Counted from the first letter of the stretch, positions 1 to 8,079 are shown. The stretch is DNA of 64,000 nucleotides from JALOOB01 sp040766655 (GCA_040766655.1 JAXGQB010000009.1:248001-312000), one strand, 5' to 3'. Program-made: numbers and translations. Notes: a model not told the origin generated them from the letters alone.

Positions 1-143
1 ACCGTCTCGACCCCTTCTTCGCCCACCTTCTGGGCAATGCGCGGCAGGCCCGCCTCGAACAGCTTTGCAGTGTAAGACCCTTGTGGCGCGTTCAGCTTAC
101 GATCCTCGATCGTGCGCCACAGGCTCTGCAGAATTTCGCTCAT
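1..143 (-). CDS. hisE: HisE phosphoribosyl-ATP pyrophosphatase (partial, N-terminal part)
   Basis: Only the first 47 codons lie in the window; the rest continues past position 1. The translated start (MSEILQSLWRTIEDRK, then a PQGSYTAKLFEAG segment and KVGEEGVET) matches the conserved N-terminus of phosphoribosyl-ATP pyrophosphatase, including the KVGEE metal-binding segment. HisE hydrolyses PR-ATP to PR-AMP in the second step of histidine synthesis. It is the last gene of the his operon here, starting 3 nt after the hisI stop. HisE is a separate protein, not fused to HisI as in enterobacteria. Confidence 0.9.
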   Translation of the reverse strand, partial: MSEILQSLWRTIEDRKLNAPQGSYTAKLFEAGLPRIAQKVGEEGVET

Positions 144-146
144 GGT

Positions 147-482
147 TCAGCCCTCATCGGCCAATGGCCGGTAGAAACAGCTCACGCTGCCGGTGTGACA
201 GGCGGGCCCGGCCGGCTGCACCTGGACGAGCAGCGTGTCACCGTCGCAGTCGGCCCAGATGCCCGTGACCCGCTGCGTGTTGCCTGAGGTGGCGCCCTTG
301 TGCCACAGCTCGACCCGGCTCCGGCTCCAGAAGTGCGTCTCGCCGGTGGCCACGGTCAGGCGCAACGCTTCGGCGTTCATCCAGGCCATCATGAGCACCT
401 GGCCCGTTGTCCCATCCTGGACGATGGCCGGGATCAGGTCGTCCGCGTTCCAGCGCAGATCAGCCGCGGTGGTTTCCGTCAT
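147..482 (-). CDS. hisI: HisI phosphoribosyl-AMP cyclohydrolase
   Basis: A 111-residue protein, the usual length of monofunctional HisI. It opens the adenine ring of PR-AMP in the third step of histidine synthesis and acts as a zinc- and magnesium-dependent cytoplasmic enzyme. The DCDGD motif at residues 78-82 supplies metal ligands, and C95 (in ACHTG) and C102 complete the zinc site together with C79. The gene overlaps the end of hisF by 23 nt and is followed after 3 nt by hisE, so translation is probably coupled. The ATG start follows an AAGGCGGG-like ribosome binding site inside hisF. Confidence 0.96.
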   Translation of the reverse strand: MTETTAADLRWNADDLIPAIVQDGTTGQVLMMAWMNAEALRLTVATGETHFWSRSRVELWHKGATSGNTQRVTGIWADCDGDTLLVQVQPAGPACHTGSVSCFYRPLADEG

Positions 483-1263
483 CCTGCCCGCCTTCTTCGA
501 TGGTTTCGCTCTGCCGCACCGGCACGCCGCGGACGGCCAGGTACGCCTTCACCTGCCCCACGGACAGCATCCGATAGTGGAACAGGGACGCGGCCAGCGC
601 CGCGTCCGCACCGCCCGCAGTCAGCGCATCGTAGAAATGCGCGGGCTCGCCCGCGCCGCCGGACGCAATGACCGGGATCGTGACGGCCTCGCTGACCGCG
701 GCCAGCATGGGCAGGTCGAAGCCGCGCCGCGTGCCGTCGGTGTCCATGCTGGTGAGGAGGATCTCCCCCGCGCCAAGCGCCTCGACTTGCCGGGCCCATC
801 GGACGACATCAAGCCCCGTGGGCGTCCGCCCGCCGTCGATGTACACCTCCCAGCCATCGGCCTGCCGCTTGCCGTCGATCGCGACCACGATACACTGGCT
901 TCCGAACCGGGATGCGCCTGCGGTCACCAGCTCCGGCGTGCGCACCGCGGGCGAGTTGATCGAGACCTTGTCCGCGCCCGCCAGCAGGAGGCCGCGCATG
1001 TCGTCCACCGTCCGGATGCCGCCGCCAACGGTGAAGGGAATGAACACCGCGTCGGCCACGCGGCGCACCATGTCGATGACGATCTCGCGGCGTTCGTGGC
1101 TGGCCGTGATGTCGAGGAAGACCAGCTCATCCGCGCCTTCGCGGTCGTAGATCTGCGCCTGTTCGACCGGGTCGCCGGCGTCGCGCAGCGCCAGGAAGTT
1201 GACGCCCTTGACCACGCGGCCGTCTTTTATGTCGAGGCACGGGATGATGCGCTTCGCCAGCAT
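460..1263 (-). CDS. hisF: HisF imidazole glycerol phosphate synthase cyclase subunit
   Basis: A 267-residue (beta/alpha)8 barrel enzyme. With HisH it converts PRFAR plus ammonia to imidazole glycerol phosphate and AICAR. The catalytic acid/base pair D11 (IIPCLDIKDG) and D130 (VVAIDGKR) is present, and both phosphate-binding glycine stretches (TVGGGIR, VIASGGAGE) are seen. The start is set by an AAGGAGG ribosome binding site, with hisA ending 4 nt upstream. The AICAR by-product is the substrate of PurH, whose gene precedes the operon. Confidence 0.97.
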   Translation of the reverse strand: MLAKRIIPCLDIKDGRVVKGVNFLALRDAGDPVEQAQIYDREGADELVFLDITASHERREIVIDMVRRVADAVFIPFTVGGGIRTVDDMRGLLLAGADKVSINSPAVRTPELVTAGASRFGSQCIVVAIDGKRQADGWEVYIDGGRTPTGLDVVRWARQVEALGAGEILLTSMDTDGTRRGFDLPMLAAVSEAVTIPVIASGGAGEPAHFYDALTAGGADAALAASLFHYRMLSVGQVKAYLAVRGVPVRQSETIEEGGQDDGNHRG

Positions 1264-1267
1264 CGGA

Positions 1268-2110
1268 TCAGCCTCCTTCCCGGCCCGCCGCGATGGCTGC
1301 GGCCAGGTCGATGGCGCCGGTGTAGAGCGCCTGCCCCACGATCACGCCCTCCACGCCGTCGCCCTCCAGGGCGGCCAGGATGCGGATGTCCTCCAGCGAC
1401 GCGACGCCGCCGCTTGCGATCACCTTCAGCCCGCTCCCGCGGGCCAGGGCGGCCGTCGCAGCGGCATTGACCCCGGTCAGGACGCCGTCGCGGGCAATGT
1501 CGGTGTGAACGACGCGCCGGACGCCCAGCTCCGCCATGCGCTGCGCCACGGTCAGCGCATCGAGGGCCGACGTCTCGCGCCAGCCGTGGATTGCCACCAG
1601 GCCGTCGCGTGCATCGATGCCGGCCACCACCCGGTCTCCCCCGAACCGCGCCACCGCCTCGCCCACGATATCCGGCCGCCGGACCGCGACCGTGCCGAGC
1701 ACGACGCGGGTCGCGCCCAGCGCCAGGGCCGCGGCCATGTCGGCCAGCGTGCGCATCCCGCCGCCGAATTGGATCGGCAGGGGGGTGGCGGCACGGATCT
1801 CGGCCAGCCGCCGCAGGTTGAGGGGCAGCTGCCGCGTGCTTGCATCGATTGGATGGTGTGCTGACGTTGCCTCGGTCGGAGGATGTAGAGACGTTGCATG
1901 CAACGTCTCTACGGTGGGTGCACCTGACCCGCCCGCGAACGCGCCATCCAGGTTGACGACGTGCAGCCACCCGGCGCCCGCGGCGGCCCACCGCCGCGCG
2001 ACTGCGGCGGGGTCGTCACCATAGATCGTCTCTGCAGCCGGGTCGCCGTGGCGCAGGCGCACGACGCGGCCCCCGCGCAGGTCGATGGCGGGGTAAATGG
2101 TGATCGTCAC
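1268..2110 (-). CDS. hisA: HisA ProFAR isomerase with an extra in-frame repeat-derived segment
   Basis: HisA isomerises ProFAR to PRFAR on a (beta/alpha)8 barrel. Catalytic aspartates D10 (YPAIDLRGG) and D166 (AGIDARDG) are present. The GTG start is supported by a 4-nt GTGA overlap with the hisH stop. The protein is 280 residues, about 35 longer than typical HisA (about 245). The surplus lies at residues 62-96, between the strand ending VVNLDGAFAG and NLRRLAEI, where relatives go directly from one to the other. The DNA for this stretch (about 1823-1927) holds a perfect 28-bp palindrome. The insert falls in a loop after beta strand 2, so the enzyme may still fold. No frameshift or stop was introduced. 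Confidence 0.93.
   Translation of the reverse strand: MTITIYPAIDLRGGRVVRLRHGDPAAETIYGDDPAAVARRWAAAGAGWLHVVNLDGAFAGGSGAPTVETLHATSLHPPTEATSAHHPIDASTRQLPLNLRRLAEIRAATPLPIQFGGGMRTLADMAAALALGATRVVLGTVAVRRPDIVGEAVARFGGDRVVAGIDARDGLVAIHGWRETSALDALTVAQRMAELGVRRVVHTDIARDGVLTGVNAAATAALARGSGLKVIASGGVASLEDIRILAALEGDGVEGVIVGQALYTGAIDLAAAIAAGREGG
1885..1912. repeat. Perfect 28-bp palindrome (family A) inside hisA
   Basis: The arms are GTAGAGACGTTGCA and its exact reverse complement. The element is read through in frame as VETLHATSL within HisA. A second perfect copy with two changed positions per arm centre lies at 6021-6048, and a degenerate copy at 43837-43864. It behaves like a small mobile palindromic unit. 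Confidence 0.9.
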
Positions 2111-2790
2111 GGTGTTGCTGGCTCCTCGCCCCGCGGCCCTGTGGGGCCGCCCCCTACCCCGCCCAACACGATGAGGACGAAGTTGCGCAGGATCTGCAGG
2201 CCCACGGCCTGGCTCTTCTCCGGGTGGCACTGGATGCCCCAGACGTTCCCGCGGCGCACGACGGACGCGTAGTCCAGCCCGAACTCCGTCGTCGCGACCA
2301 CGTGCGCGGGATCGCGCGGCTCGCAGTAGTAAGAGTGGACGAAATACGCGTAGGCGCCGCTCCGGACGCCCGCGAGCAGTGGGTCCGTCCCGGTGTGGCC
2401 GAGCTGGTTCCAGCCGATCTGCGGCACCTTCAGCAGCCGCCCGTCGGGCCCGTGCACGTCGGCCGCGAACCGCACGACGCGGCCTGGGATCACGCCCAAT
2501 CCCGGGTGCCGGCCCATCTCCTCGCTCTCGTCGAAGAGCAGCTGCATGCCGACGCAGATGCCCAGCAGCGGCGTCCCCGCGGCGATCGCGTCCAGCAGGG
2601 GACGTTCGAAGCCCGCGCCGCGCAGGTTGGCCGCGGCATCGCCGAACGCGCCGACGCCGGGCAGCACGATCCCCGCCGCGCCGGCCAGCCCACCGGGCGA
2701 CGTGACGATGCGGGCGGGCGCGCCGGCCGCCTCCAGCGCCTTGTACACGTTGCGCAGGTTGCCCACGCCGTAGTCCACCACTGCGATCAT
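2107..2790 (-). CDS. hisH: HisH imidazole glycerol phosphate synthase glutaminase subunit
   Basis: A class I glutamine amidotransferase of 227 residues that supplies ammonia to HisF. The triad is visible: nucleophile C79 in GICVGMQ, then H189 and E191 in QCHPEKS. The start MIAVVDYGVGN is typical of the family. The enzyme fold ends near LQILRNFV (about residue 205). The last 20 residues (GGVGGGPTGPRGEEPATP) are extra and are encoded by a GC-rich palindrome at 2133-2150. The gene overlaps hisA by 4 nt. Upstream lies an AT-rich GATTGAAGATTGAA-type repeat rather than a clear ribosome binding site. Confidence 0.95.
   Translation of the reverse strand: MIAVVDYGVGNLRNVYKALEAAGAPARIVTSPGGLAGAAGIVLPGVGAFGDAAANLRGAGFERPLLDAIAAGTPLLGICVGMQLLFDESEEMGRHPGLGVIPGRVVRFAADVHGPDGRLLKVPQIGWNQLGHTGTDPLLAGVRSGAYAYFVHSYYCEPRDPAHVVATTEFGLDYASVVRRGNVWGIQCHPEKSQAVGLQILRNFVLIVLGGVGGGPTGPRGEEPATP
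2133..2150. repeat. GC-rich palindrome in the 3' end of hisH
   Basis: Arms GCGGCCC and GGGCCGC enclose a TGTG loop. It encodes the Gly/Pro-rich C-terminal tail of HisH, beyond the normal end of the enzyme. It resembles the short palindrome inserted in hisC. Confidence 0.6.
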
Positions 2791-2803
2791 CGAGCCGCAC
2801 CCC

Positions 2804-2837
2804 TCAATTTTCAATCTTCCATCTTCAATCTTCAATC
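2804..2837. repeat. AT-rich GATTGAAGATTGAA-type repeat between hisB and hisH
   Basis: On the minus strand this reads as iterated GATTGAAGAT units in an otherwise GC-rich operon. Similar units occur at 4607-4635, 44819-44851 and 44886-44918, each beside a gene end. Confidence 0.75.
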
Positions 2838-2842
2838 GCTGC

Positions 2843-3430
2843 CTACGCCAGCATCCGCTTGGTCGACGGCACGCCCTGGCGCCGCGGGTCGATCGCGGTT
2901 GCCGCGTCGAGTGCGCGGCCCAGCGCCTTGAAGAGCGCCTCGGCCTGGTGATGGTCGTTGCGGCCGTAGAGGATGCGCGCATGGAGATTCAGGCGGCCGT
3001 GCATCGCCACCGTCTCCAGGAAGTGGCGCACCAGGTCGACCTCCATGCCGCCCACCGCGGCGCCGTGCCAAGCCGCATCGATCACCGCGTAGGGGCGGCC
3101 GCTCACGTCCACGGCCACGAAGCCCAGCGTCTCGTCCATCGGCACGTAGCTGTGCGCGGTGCGCACGATGCCGGCGCGGTCGGCCAGCGCCTGGTCCAGC
3201 GCCTGGCCCAGGCAGATCGCGACATCCTCCACCGTGTGATGCACGTCCACGTGCAGGTCGCCCTTCGCCTCGACGGTCAGGTCGAACAGCCCGTGGTGCG
3301 CGAACAAGTCCAGCATGTGGTCCAAGAACCCGACGCCGGTGCTCACCCGCGAGCGTCCCCGGCCGTCCACCACCAGGTTCAGGTGAATCTCGGTCTCGGC
3401 CGTCTTGCGGTCGATCGTTGCGTTACGCAT
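2843..3430 (-). CDS. hisB: HisB imidazoleglycerol-phosphate dehydratase
   Basis: A 195-residue monofunctional dehydratase, the standard length, without the phosphatase half found in enterobacterial HisB. It converts IGP to imidazole acetol phosphate on a bimanganese centre. The ligand-rich motifs are all present: GFLDHML, AHHG, DVHHTVED and, near the C-terminus, GRNDHHQAEA. The ATG follows a GGGAGG ribosome binding site 15 nt downstream of the hisC stop. Confidence 0.97.
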   Translation of the reverse strand: MRNATIDRKTAETEIHLNLVVDGRGRSRVSTGVGFLDHMLDLFAHHGLFDLTVEAKGDLHVDVHHTVEDVAICLGQALDQALADRAGIVRTAHSYVPMDETLGFVAVDVSGRPYAVIDAAWHGAAVGGMEVDLVRHFLETVAMHGRLNLHARILYGRNDHHQAEALFKALGRALDAATAIDPRRQGVPSTKRMLA

Positions 3431-3445
3431 GTCGCCTCCCCTCCC

Positions 3446-4606
3446 TCAGATCCGGGCCAGGGCAGCCAGCAGGGCATCGGTCTGCTCGGGCCTGCCCGCG
3501 CTCACCCGGATGCAATTCTCCAGGCCTGCCTTGGCGTAGTGGCGCACCAGGATCCCCTCCGCCGCCAGCTGCGCCTTCAACGCGGCCGCGTCCCGGCCGA
3601 TCACCCGGCAGAGGACGAAGTTGGCGCGGCTCGGGTACGGCTGAAGGAACGGGATCCTGCCCAACTCTGCCTCGAGGCGCTCCCGCTCCCGCACCAGCGC
3701 ATCGATCGTGGGCCGGATCCCGGCCCGATGCCGGAGCGACGCCAGCCCCGCCACCGCGGCCGCCACACTCACATTATACGGCTGCTTGGCCTTCCAGAGC
3801 ACCGGCATCAGCCAGTCCGGAAAGATGCCGTACCCCAGGCGCAGCCCGGCAATCCCCGCCCATTTGCTGAAGGTGCGCAGGACGACCAGGTTGTCGTGCT
3901 TGGTCACCCAGGACACCACGGAGTGCTCCAGCCCGGCGAACTCGATGTAGGCCTCGTCGACGACGACGAGCACGGGCAGCTGGAGCAGTTGCGCGAGCAC
4001 CGAGGGCGGCAGCAGGCTGCCGTCGGGGTTGTTGGGCGATGTCAGGAAGAGCAGCTTGGGCGGGCGCTCCGCGCAGCACGCGGCCTCGATGCCCTCGGCA
4101 TCCACGCTGAAGTCCGCACGCCGCGGCACCCGTATGACCGTCGCGCCCGCCAGTCCCGCGTCGAAGCTGTACATGCCGAAGGTGGGCGGGCAGTCGATGA
4201 TGGCGTCGCCCGGCCCCACCGTAAGGCGGCACAGCAGATCGATGAGCTCGTCCGCGCCGTGGCCCGGCAAGATGTGGTCCGCCGTTACGCTTCTCTGCAG
4301 GCCGCCGGGCGCACTTATCGGCCCGCCCGTGGGCGGGCCGCCGGTCGTACCCGCGTATTCCGCCAGCGCCGCTCGTAGCTCGCGCTGCTCCGGGTCCGGG
4401 TAGATGTGCAGGAACGGATAGGCGGCCAGCGCCTCCCGCACGGCCGGGGCCGGCCCGTACGGATTCTCGTTGGCATCCAGCTTGACGATCTGCCCGGGTG
4501 CGCGGCCCAGCTGCCGGCTCAGCACCTCGAACGGCACGATCGGCGTGTACGCCTCCATCGCCGCCACGTGCGGCAGCAGCAACCCGGCCGGGTCAAACTT
4601 CGCCAT
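3446..4606 (-). CDS. hisC: HisC histidinol-phosphate aminotransferase with a repeat-derived insert
   Basis: A PLP-dependent fold-type I aminotransferase of 386 residues. It transfers the amino group of glutamate to imidazole acetol phosphate. The N-terminal LDANENPYGP, the central DEAYIEF and the lysine-bearing RTFSKWAGIAGLRLGYG are all present. About 20 residues (86-106, TTGGPPTGGPISAPGG and a few more) are inserted between LAEYAG and HILPGHGADELIDLL, where relatives have a short loop. A perfect GC palindrome sits in this segment. The start MAKFD is preferred because the nine codons before it (MKIEDGRLK) are translated repeat DNA. Confidence 0.95.
   Translation of the reverse strand: MAKFDPAGLLLPHVAAMEAYTPIVPFEVLSRQLGRAPGQIVKLDANENPYGPAPAVREALAAYPFLHIYPDPEQRELRAALAEYAGTTGGPPTGGPISAPGGLQRSVTADHILPGHGADELIDLLCRLTVGPGDAIIDCPPTFGMYSFDAGLAGATVIRVPRRADFSVDAEGIEAACCAERPPKLLFLTSPNNPDGSLLPPSVLAQLLQLPVLVVVDEAYIEFAGLEHSVVSWVTKHDNLVVLRTFSKWAGIAGLRLGYGIFPDWLMPVLWKAKQPYNVSVAAAVAGLASLRHRAGIRPTIDALVRERERLEAELGRIPFLQPYPSRANFVLCRVIGRDAAALKAQLAAEGILVRHYAKAGLENCIRVSAGRPEQTDALLAALARI
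4320..4339. repeat. Palindrome inserted in hisC
   Basis: Perfect 9-bp arms GGCCCGCCC and GGGCGGGCC separated by GT. It encodes part of the extra loop of HisC (GGPPTGGP) in frame. Confidence 0.75.
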
Positions 4607-4635
4607 CTTCAATCTTCCATCTTCAATCTTCAATC
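4607..4635. repeat. AT-rich GATTGAAGATTGAA-type repeat at the hisD/hisC junction
   Basis: The same unit as at 2804-2837. The hisD stop codon (TGA, 4630-4632) is formed by the repeat itself. Read into hisC it would give MKIEDGRLK, which explains the apparent N-terminal extension of that gene. Confidence 0.75.
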
Positions 4636-5955
4636 GTTACACCGCATCTCGGCCGCGGCCGCGTGCGCGGTCAGCCCCTCGCCGTGCGCCAGGACCGCTG
4701 CGGAGCGGGCCAGCCGCTCGCCCGCGTCCGCGCCGAACGCGATGAGGCTGATGCGCTTGACGAAGTCCGCCACGCTGAGCGGGCTGCTGTAGCGCGCGCT
4801 GCCCTCGGTCGGCATGACGTGGCTCGGCCCGGCGACGTAGTCGCCCAGCACCTCGAACGAGTGCTCCCCGACGAAGATGCCGCCCGCGTTGCGGATGCGG
4901 CCCACCAGCGCCCAGGGATCCCTGACGAGCAGGCACAGGTGCTCCGCAGCATAGGCGTTCGCGAGTTCGACCGCCTCCGCCAGGTCGTCGGTCACGACGA
5001 TGCCCCCGCGCGTGCGCAGAGACGTTGCCGCGATGTCGGCGCGGCTCAAGGTCGCCAGCTGGACGGCCAGTTCAGCCGCGACCTGCCCGGCCAGCGCGGC
5101 GGAGGGCGTCAGCAGGATGGGGGAGGCCAGCACGTCGTGCTCGGCCTGCGCCAGCAGGTCCGCGGCGGCCCAGGCCGGGTTCGCGCTCTCGTCCGCGATG
5201 ACCAGCGTCTCCGTCGGGCCGTAGAAGCCATCGATGCCGACGCTGCCGATCACCTGCCGCTTGGCCAGCGTGATGAAGAGGCCGCCCGCGCCCACGATCT
5301 TGTCCACCGCGGGCACGGACTCGGTGCCGTAGGCCATGGCCGCGATGGCCTGCGCACCGCCCACCGCGAACAGGAGATCCACCCCGGCCACGTGCGCCGC
5401 GGCCAGGATCAGGTCCGCCACCCCGCCCTGTCGGGGCGGCGTGCACACGATCACCTGGCCCACGCCCGCGACGCGCGCGGGGATCGCGGCCATCAGCAGC
5501 GAGGACGGCAGCGGGGCCGTGCCGCCGGGCACGTAGACCCCCGCGCGGTCGAGCGGCCGGATGAGTTGGCCCAGCGTGCCGTCAGGCCCCGAGTCGATCC
5601 ACGAGTCCATCGGCTGCTTGCGATGGAACGCGGCGATGCGCTCCGCGGCCAGATCGAGTGCGTCCCGCTGCGCGGCGGGCAGGCGACCGTAGGCCGCGGC
5701 CCACGCATCGCGCGGGATCTCGGGCGTCACCGCCGCGCCGTCGATACGCGCGGACCACTCGGCCAGGGCCGCGTCCCCGCGCATGCGCACGTCGCGCAGG
5801 ATGCGCGCGACGGCCTCGGCCGGGCTCAGGCGCTCGCCGAAGGCGCGCTCGATCCCGTCCACGACCCGCTGGGGCATCTCCTGATCTTCCCACGGCGCGC
5901 GGCGCAGGATCGTCTGTCGCGCCTCCGCGGCCGCATAGATGTTCACCACTGACAT
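4630..5955 (-). CDS. hisD: HisD histidinol dehydrogenase
   Basis: A 441-residue zinc- and NAD-dependent enzyme that oxidises histidinol to histidine in two steps. Visible are the VPGGTAPLPSSLLM segment, the AQAEHD zinc-ligand segment and the C-terminal VLGDYVAGPSHVMPTEGSARYSSPLSV signature. The start at MSVVNIYAAAEAR is chosen because AGAGGTG lies just upstream; two in-frame ATGs 5' of it lack this spacing. The last codons run into an AT-rich repeat that supplies the stop. Confidence 0.96.
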   Translation of the reverse strand: MSVVNIYAAAEARQTILRRAPWEDQEMPQRVVDGIERAFGERLSPAEAVARILRDVRMRGDAALAEWSARIDGAAVTPEIPRDAWAAAYGRLPAAQRDALDLAAERIAAFHRKQPMDSWIDSGPDGTLGQLIRPLDRAGVYVPGGTAPLPSSLLMAAIPARVAGVGQVIVCTPPRQGGVADLILAAAHVAGVDLLFAVGGAQAIAAMAYGTESVPAVDKIVGAGGLFITLAKRQVIGSVGIDGFYGPTETLVIADESANPAWAAADLLAQAEHDVLASPILLTPSAALAGQVAAELAVQLATLSRADIAATSLRTRGGIVVTDDLAEAVELANAYAAEHLCLLVRDPWALVGRIRNAGGIFVGEHSFEVLGDYVAGPSHVMPTEGSARYSSPLSVADFVKRISLIAFGADAGERLARSAAVLAHGEGLTAHAAAAEMRCND

Positions 5956-6020
5956 ATTCACCTCTCTGCCCATCGCAGGGTCCACTGAGATTCAGCAGCG
6001 ATCGTCCCCTCGCAAGGTCT

Positions 6021-6048
6021 GTAGAGACGTAGCATGCTACGTCTCTAC
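6021..6048. repeat. Perfect 28-bp palindrome (family A) between hisG and hisD
   Basis: Arms GTAGAGACGTAGCA and the exact reverse complement. It sits in the 121-nt hisG-hisD spacer inside the operon and is nearly identical to the copy embedded in hisA. There is no T-run, so it is not an obvious terminator. Confidence 0.9.
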
Positions 6049-6076
6049 CACAATGATGACGTTGGCCTACCGCCCC

Positions 6077-6727
6077 CTATTCCGTCGCGCCCTGCGCCGC
6101 GCTCGCCAGCGCGTCGATCAGCGCCCGGACCTTGGCCGCGGCCAGCCGGTAACTGGCCCGGTTGGCGATCAGCACGGCCTGGCTCTCCAGAATCGTGCGC
6201 AGCTCGACGAGACCGTTCTCGCGCAGCGTGGCGCCGGTCTGTACCAGGTCGACGATCAGGTCGGCCAGGCCGACGAGCGGCGCCAGCTCGACCGAGCCGG
6301 ACATGATGATCAGTTCCGCGGCGATGCCCCGCTTGCGGAAGAAAGCCTCCGTCAGCCGGGGAAACTTGGTCGCGATGCGGGGGCTGCGCTCGAGCCGCAG
6401 CGGCAGGTCGGGCCGGTCCGAACGACCCGCAACGACCAGGCGGCAGTAGCCGAAGGGCAGGCGGAGCGGCTCGTAGACGTCCCGCCCGGCCTCACGCAGC
6501 ACATCCAGGCCCGCGATGCCGACGTCGGCCGCGCCGTACTCGACGAAAACCGGCACGTCCGCGGGCTTGACCATGATGAACCGCAGCAGGCCATCGGCGC
6601 CATCGAGCACCAGTCTGCGTCCGTTCTCTCCGTTCGCGGGCACCGCGTAGCCGGCCCGCGCCAGGAGCGCGAGCGCATCGTCGGCCAGCCGCCCCTTGGG
6701 CAGCGCAACGGTCAAAGGCTCCGCCAC
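6077..6727 (-). CDS. hisG: HisG ATP phosphoribosyltransferase, short form catalytic subunit
   Basis: It catalyses the first, committed step: ATP plus PRPP to PR-ATP. At 216 residues it is the short form, lacking the C-terminal regulatory domain, and such enzymes need HisZ, which is encoded immediately upstream. The PRPP-binding segment DLIVDLVQTGATLRENGL and the N-terminal LTVALPKGRL are present. The GTG start follows GGGAGGAGGTGG and overlaps the end of hisZ by 16 nt. Confidence 0.95.
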   Translation of the reverse strand: MAEPLTVALPKGRLADDALALLARAGYAVPANGENGRRLVLDGADGLLRFIMVKPADVPVFVEYGAADVGIAGLDVLREAGRDVYEPLRLPFGYCRLVVAGRSDRPDLPLRLERSPRIATKFPRLTEAFFRKRGIAAELIIMSGSVELAPLVGLADLIVDLVQTGATLRENGLVELRTILESQAVLIANRASYRLAAAKVRALIDALASAAQGATE

Positions 6728-8055
6728 GACGCCACCTCCTCCCAACTCCCATCGGGGATCACGCGCCAATCGGTGGCCTGGGCGTCACGCATCTTGAGGC
6801 TCCCACCGGCTGCGGCGTAGACCGCACGCGCGATGCCGCGTGCCGCCGCCGCCTGCCACAGCACCTCAGCATCGAGGCCCAGCGGGTCAACCTCGACCTT
6901 CAGGCCGCGCTCGCGGGCGGCTGCGGCCCAGCTTAGGGCCGCGGCCAGGGGCGCACCGGCGAGCCCGCCCAGCAGGACATCAGGCTGCGGTTCCCGCTCG
7001 ATCATGCCCTGCGATTCGCGTGCCAGCAGCAGCCGGTCGAGCGTCAGCGCCCAGCCCACTGCGGGAGAGGCCGGTCCGAAGTGGCCGATCAGCGTGTCGT
7101 AGCGGCCGCCGGAGATCAGCCCGAAGCCCAACCCCGGCGCAAACCCTTCGAAGGTGATGCCGGTGTAGTAGCCCAGGTCGCGCACCTCGGCCAGGTCGTA
7201 GGTCACGAAGGGGGACACGCCGTACCCATCGAGCAACTCGGCCAACGACCGGAGGTCCGCCAGCGCGCGCATCATGGTGGCGTTGAGGCAGACGGCCTCA
7301 GCGGCCGCCAGCACGCCGGCGCCGCCGCTCAGGCGCGGCAGGGTCAGCACGGCCTGGCGCGCGACGGGAGGCAGCCCTGGCATCTCCGCCAGGAGCAGGG
7401 ACAGCTCGACCTCCGACTTGCGCGCCACGGCCGACTGCAACCGCGCGGTCATGCGCTCCGGCAGGGCCAGCCCGGCCAGCAGTCCGCGGAAGAAGCCGAC
7501 GTGGCCGAGCGTGATGCGGAACTCGGGCAGGCCCGCGGCCTGCAAGGCAGCCGCCGCGAGGGCAACCACCTCCGCGTCCGCCACGGTGCCCGGCGCGCCG
7601 ATCAGCTCGATGCCGGCCTGGCTGAATTCATGCTGGCGGCCCGCGCGCGGCGCCTCGTAGCGGAACACGCTGCCCGTGTAGGCCAGGCGGAGCGGCATCG
7701 GCTGGTCGTACAGCCGGGTGCCGACCACGCGCGCGGTCGGGATCGTCATGTCCGGGCGCAGGGCCAGGGTGCGGCCATGCCGGTCGAAGAAGCGATACAG
7801 CTCCGCGTCGACCTCTGCGCCCACGTCCGTCGCCAGGGTATCGGCATACTCGAACGTTGGCAGGCGGATCTCGCGATAGCCCCAGGCGGCCCAGGTCGCC
7901 TGCAGCGCAGCCTCCATCCGGCGAAAGGCGGCCGCGTCTGCGAAGAGCAGATCGCGCACACCTTCGGGAAGGGGCCGGTCAAGACGAAGCGCGGCGTCCG
8001 CACCGGGCGTGCGCGCCTCATAAGTGGTTGGATTGGGTGGCGTTCGATCGTACAT
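6712..8055 (-). CDS. hisZ: HisZ ATP phosphoribosyltransferase regulatory subunit
   Basis: A 447-residue class II aminoacyl-tRNA-synthetase paralogue resembling histidyl-tRNA synthetase (ALRPDMTIPTARVV, YTGSVFRYEAPRAGRQHEFSQAG, GGRYDTLIGHFG). Paired with a short HisG in one operon it is best read as HisZ, the regulatory subunit that carries the histidine feedback site, rather than as HisS. It is the first structural gene after the attenuator at 8080-8192. The ATG follows CGGAAAG. Confidence 0.93.
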   Translation of the reverse strand: MYDRTPPNPTTYEARTPGADAALRLDRPLPEGVRDLLFADAAAFRRMEAALQATWAAWGYREIRLPTFEYADTLATDVGAEVDAELYRFFDRHGRTLALRPDMTIPTARVVGTRLYDQPMPLRLAYTGSVFRYEAPRAGRQHEFSQAGIELIGAPGTVADAEVVALAAAALQAAGLPEFRITLGHVGFFRGLLAGLALPERMTARLQSAVARKSEVELSLLLAEMPGLPPVARQAVLTLPRLSGGAGVLAAAEAVCLNATMMRALADLRSLAELLDGYGVSPFVTYDLAEVRDLGYYTGITFEGFAPGLGFGLISGGRYDTLIGHFGPASPAVGWALTLDRLLLARESQGMIEREPQPDVLLGGLAGAPLAAALSWAAAARERGLKVEVDPLGLDAEVLWQAAAARGIARAVYAAAGGSLKMRDAQATDWRVIPDGSWEEVASWRSL

Positions 8056-8079
8056 CTTTCCGATCCGTTCCGGTTAACT

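Noticed and set aside
1268..2800. A 510-codon minus-strand frame covering hisA and beyond
   Set aside because: Only the part from the GTG at 2110 is HisA; the upstream part is hisH read in the wrong frame. The 4-nt GTGA overlap supports the shorter gene.
6712..8055. Histidyl-tRNA synthetase (HisS)
   Set aside because: The protein is a HisRS paralogue, but its position next to a short HisG at the head of the his operon fits HisZ.
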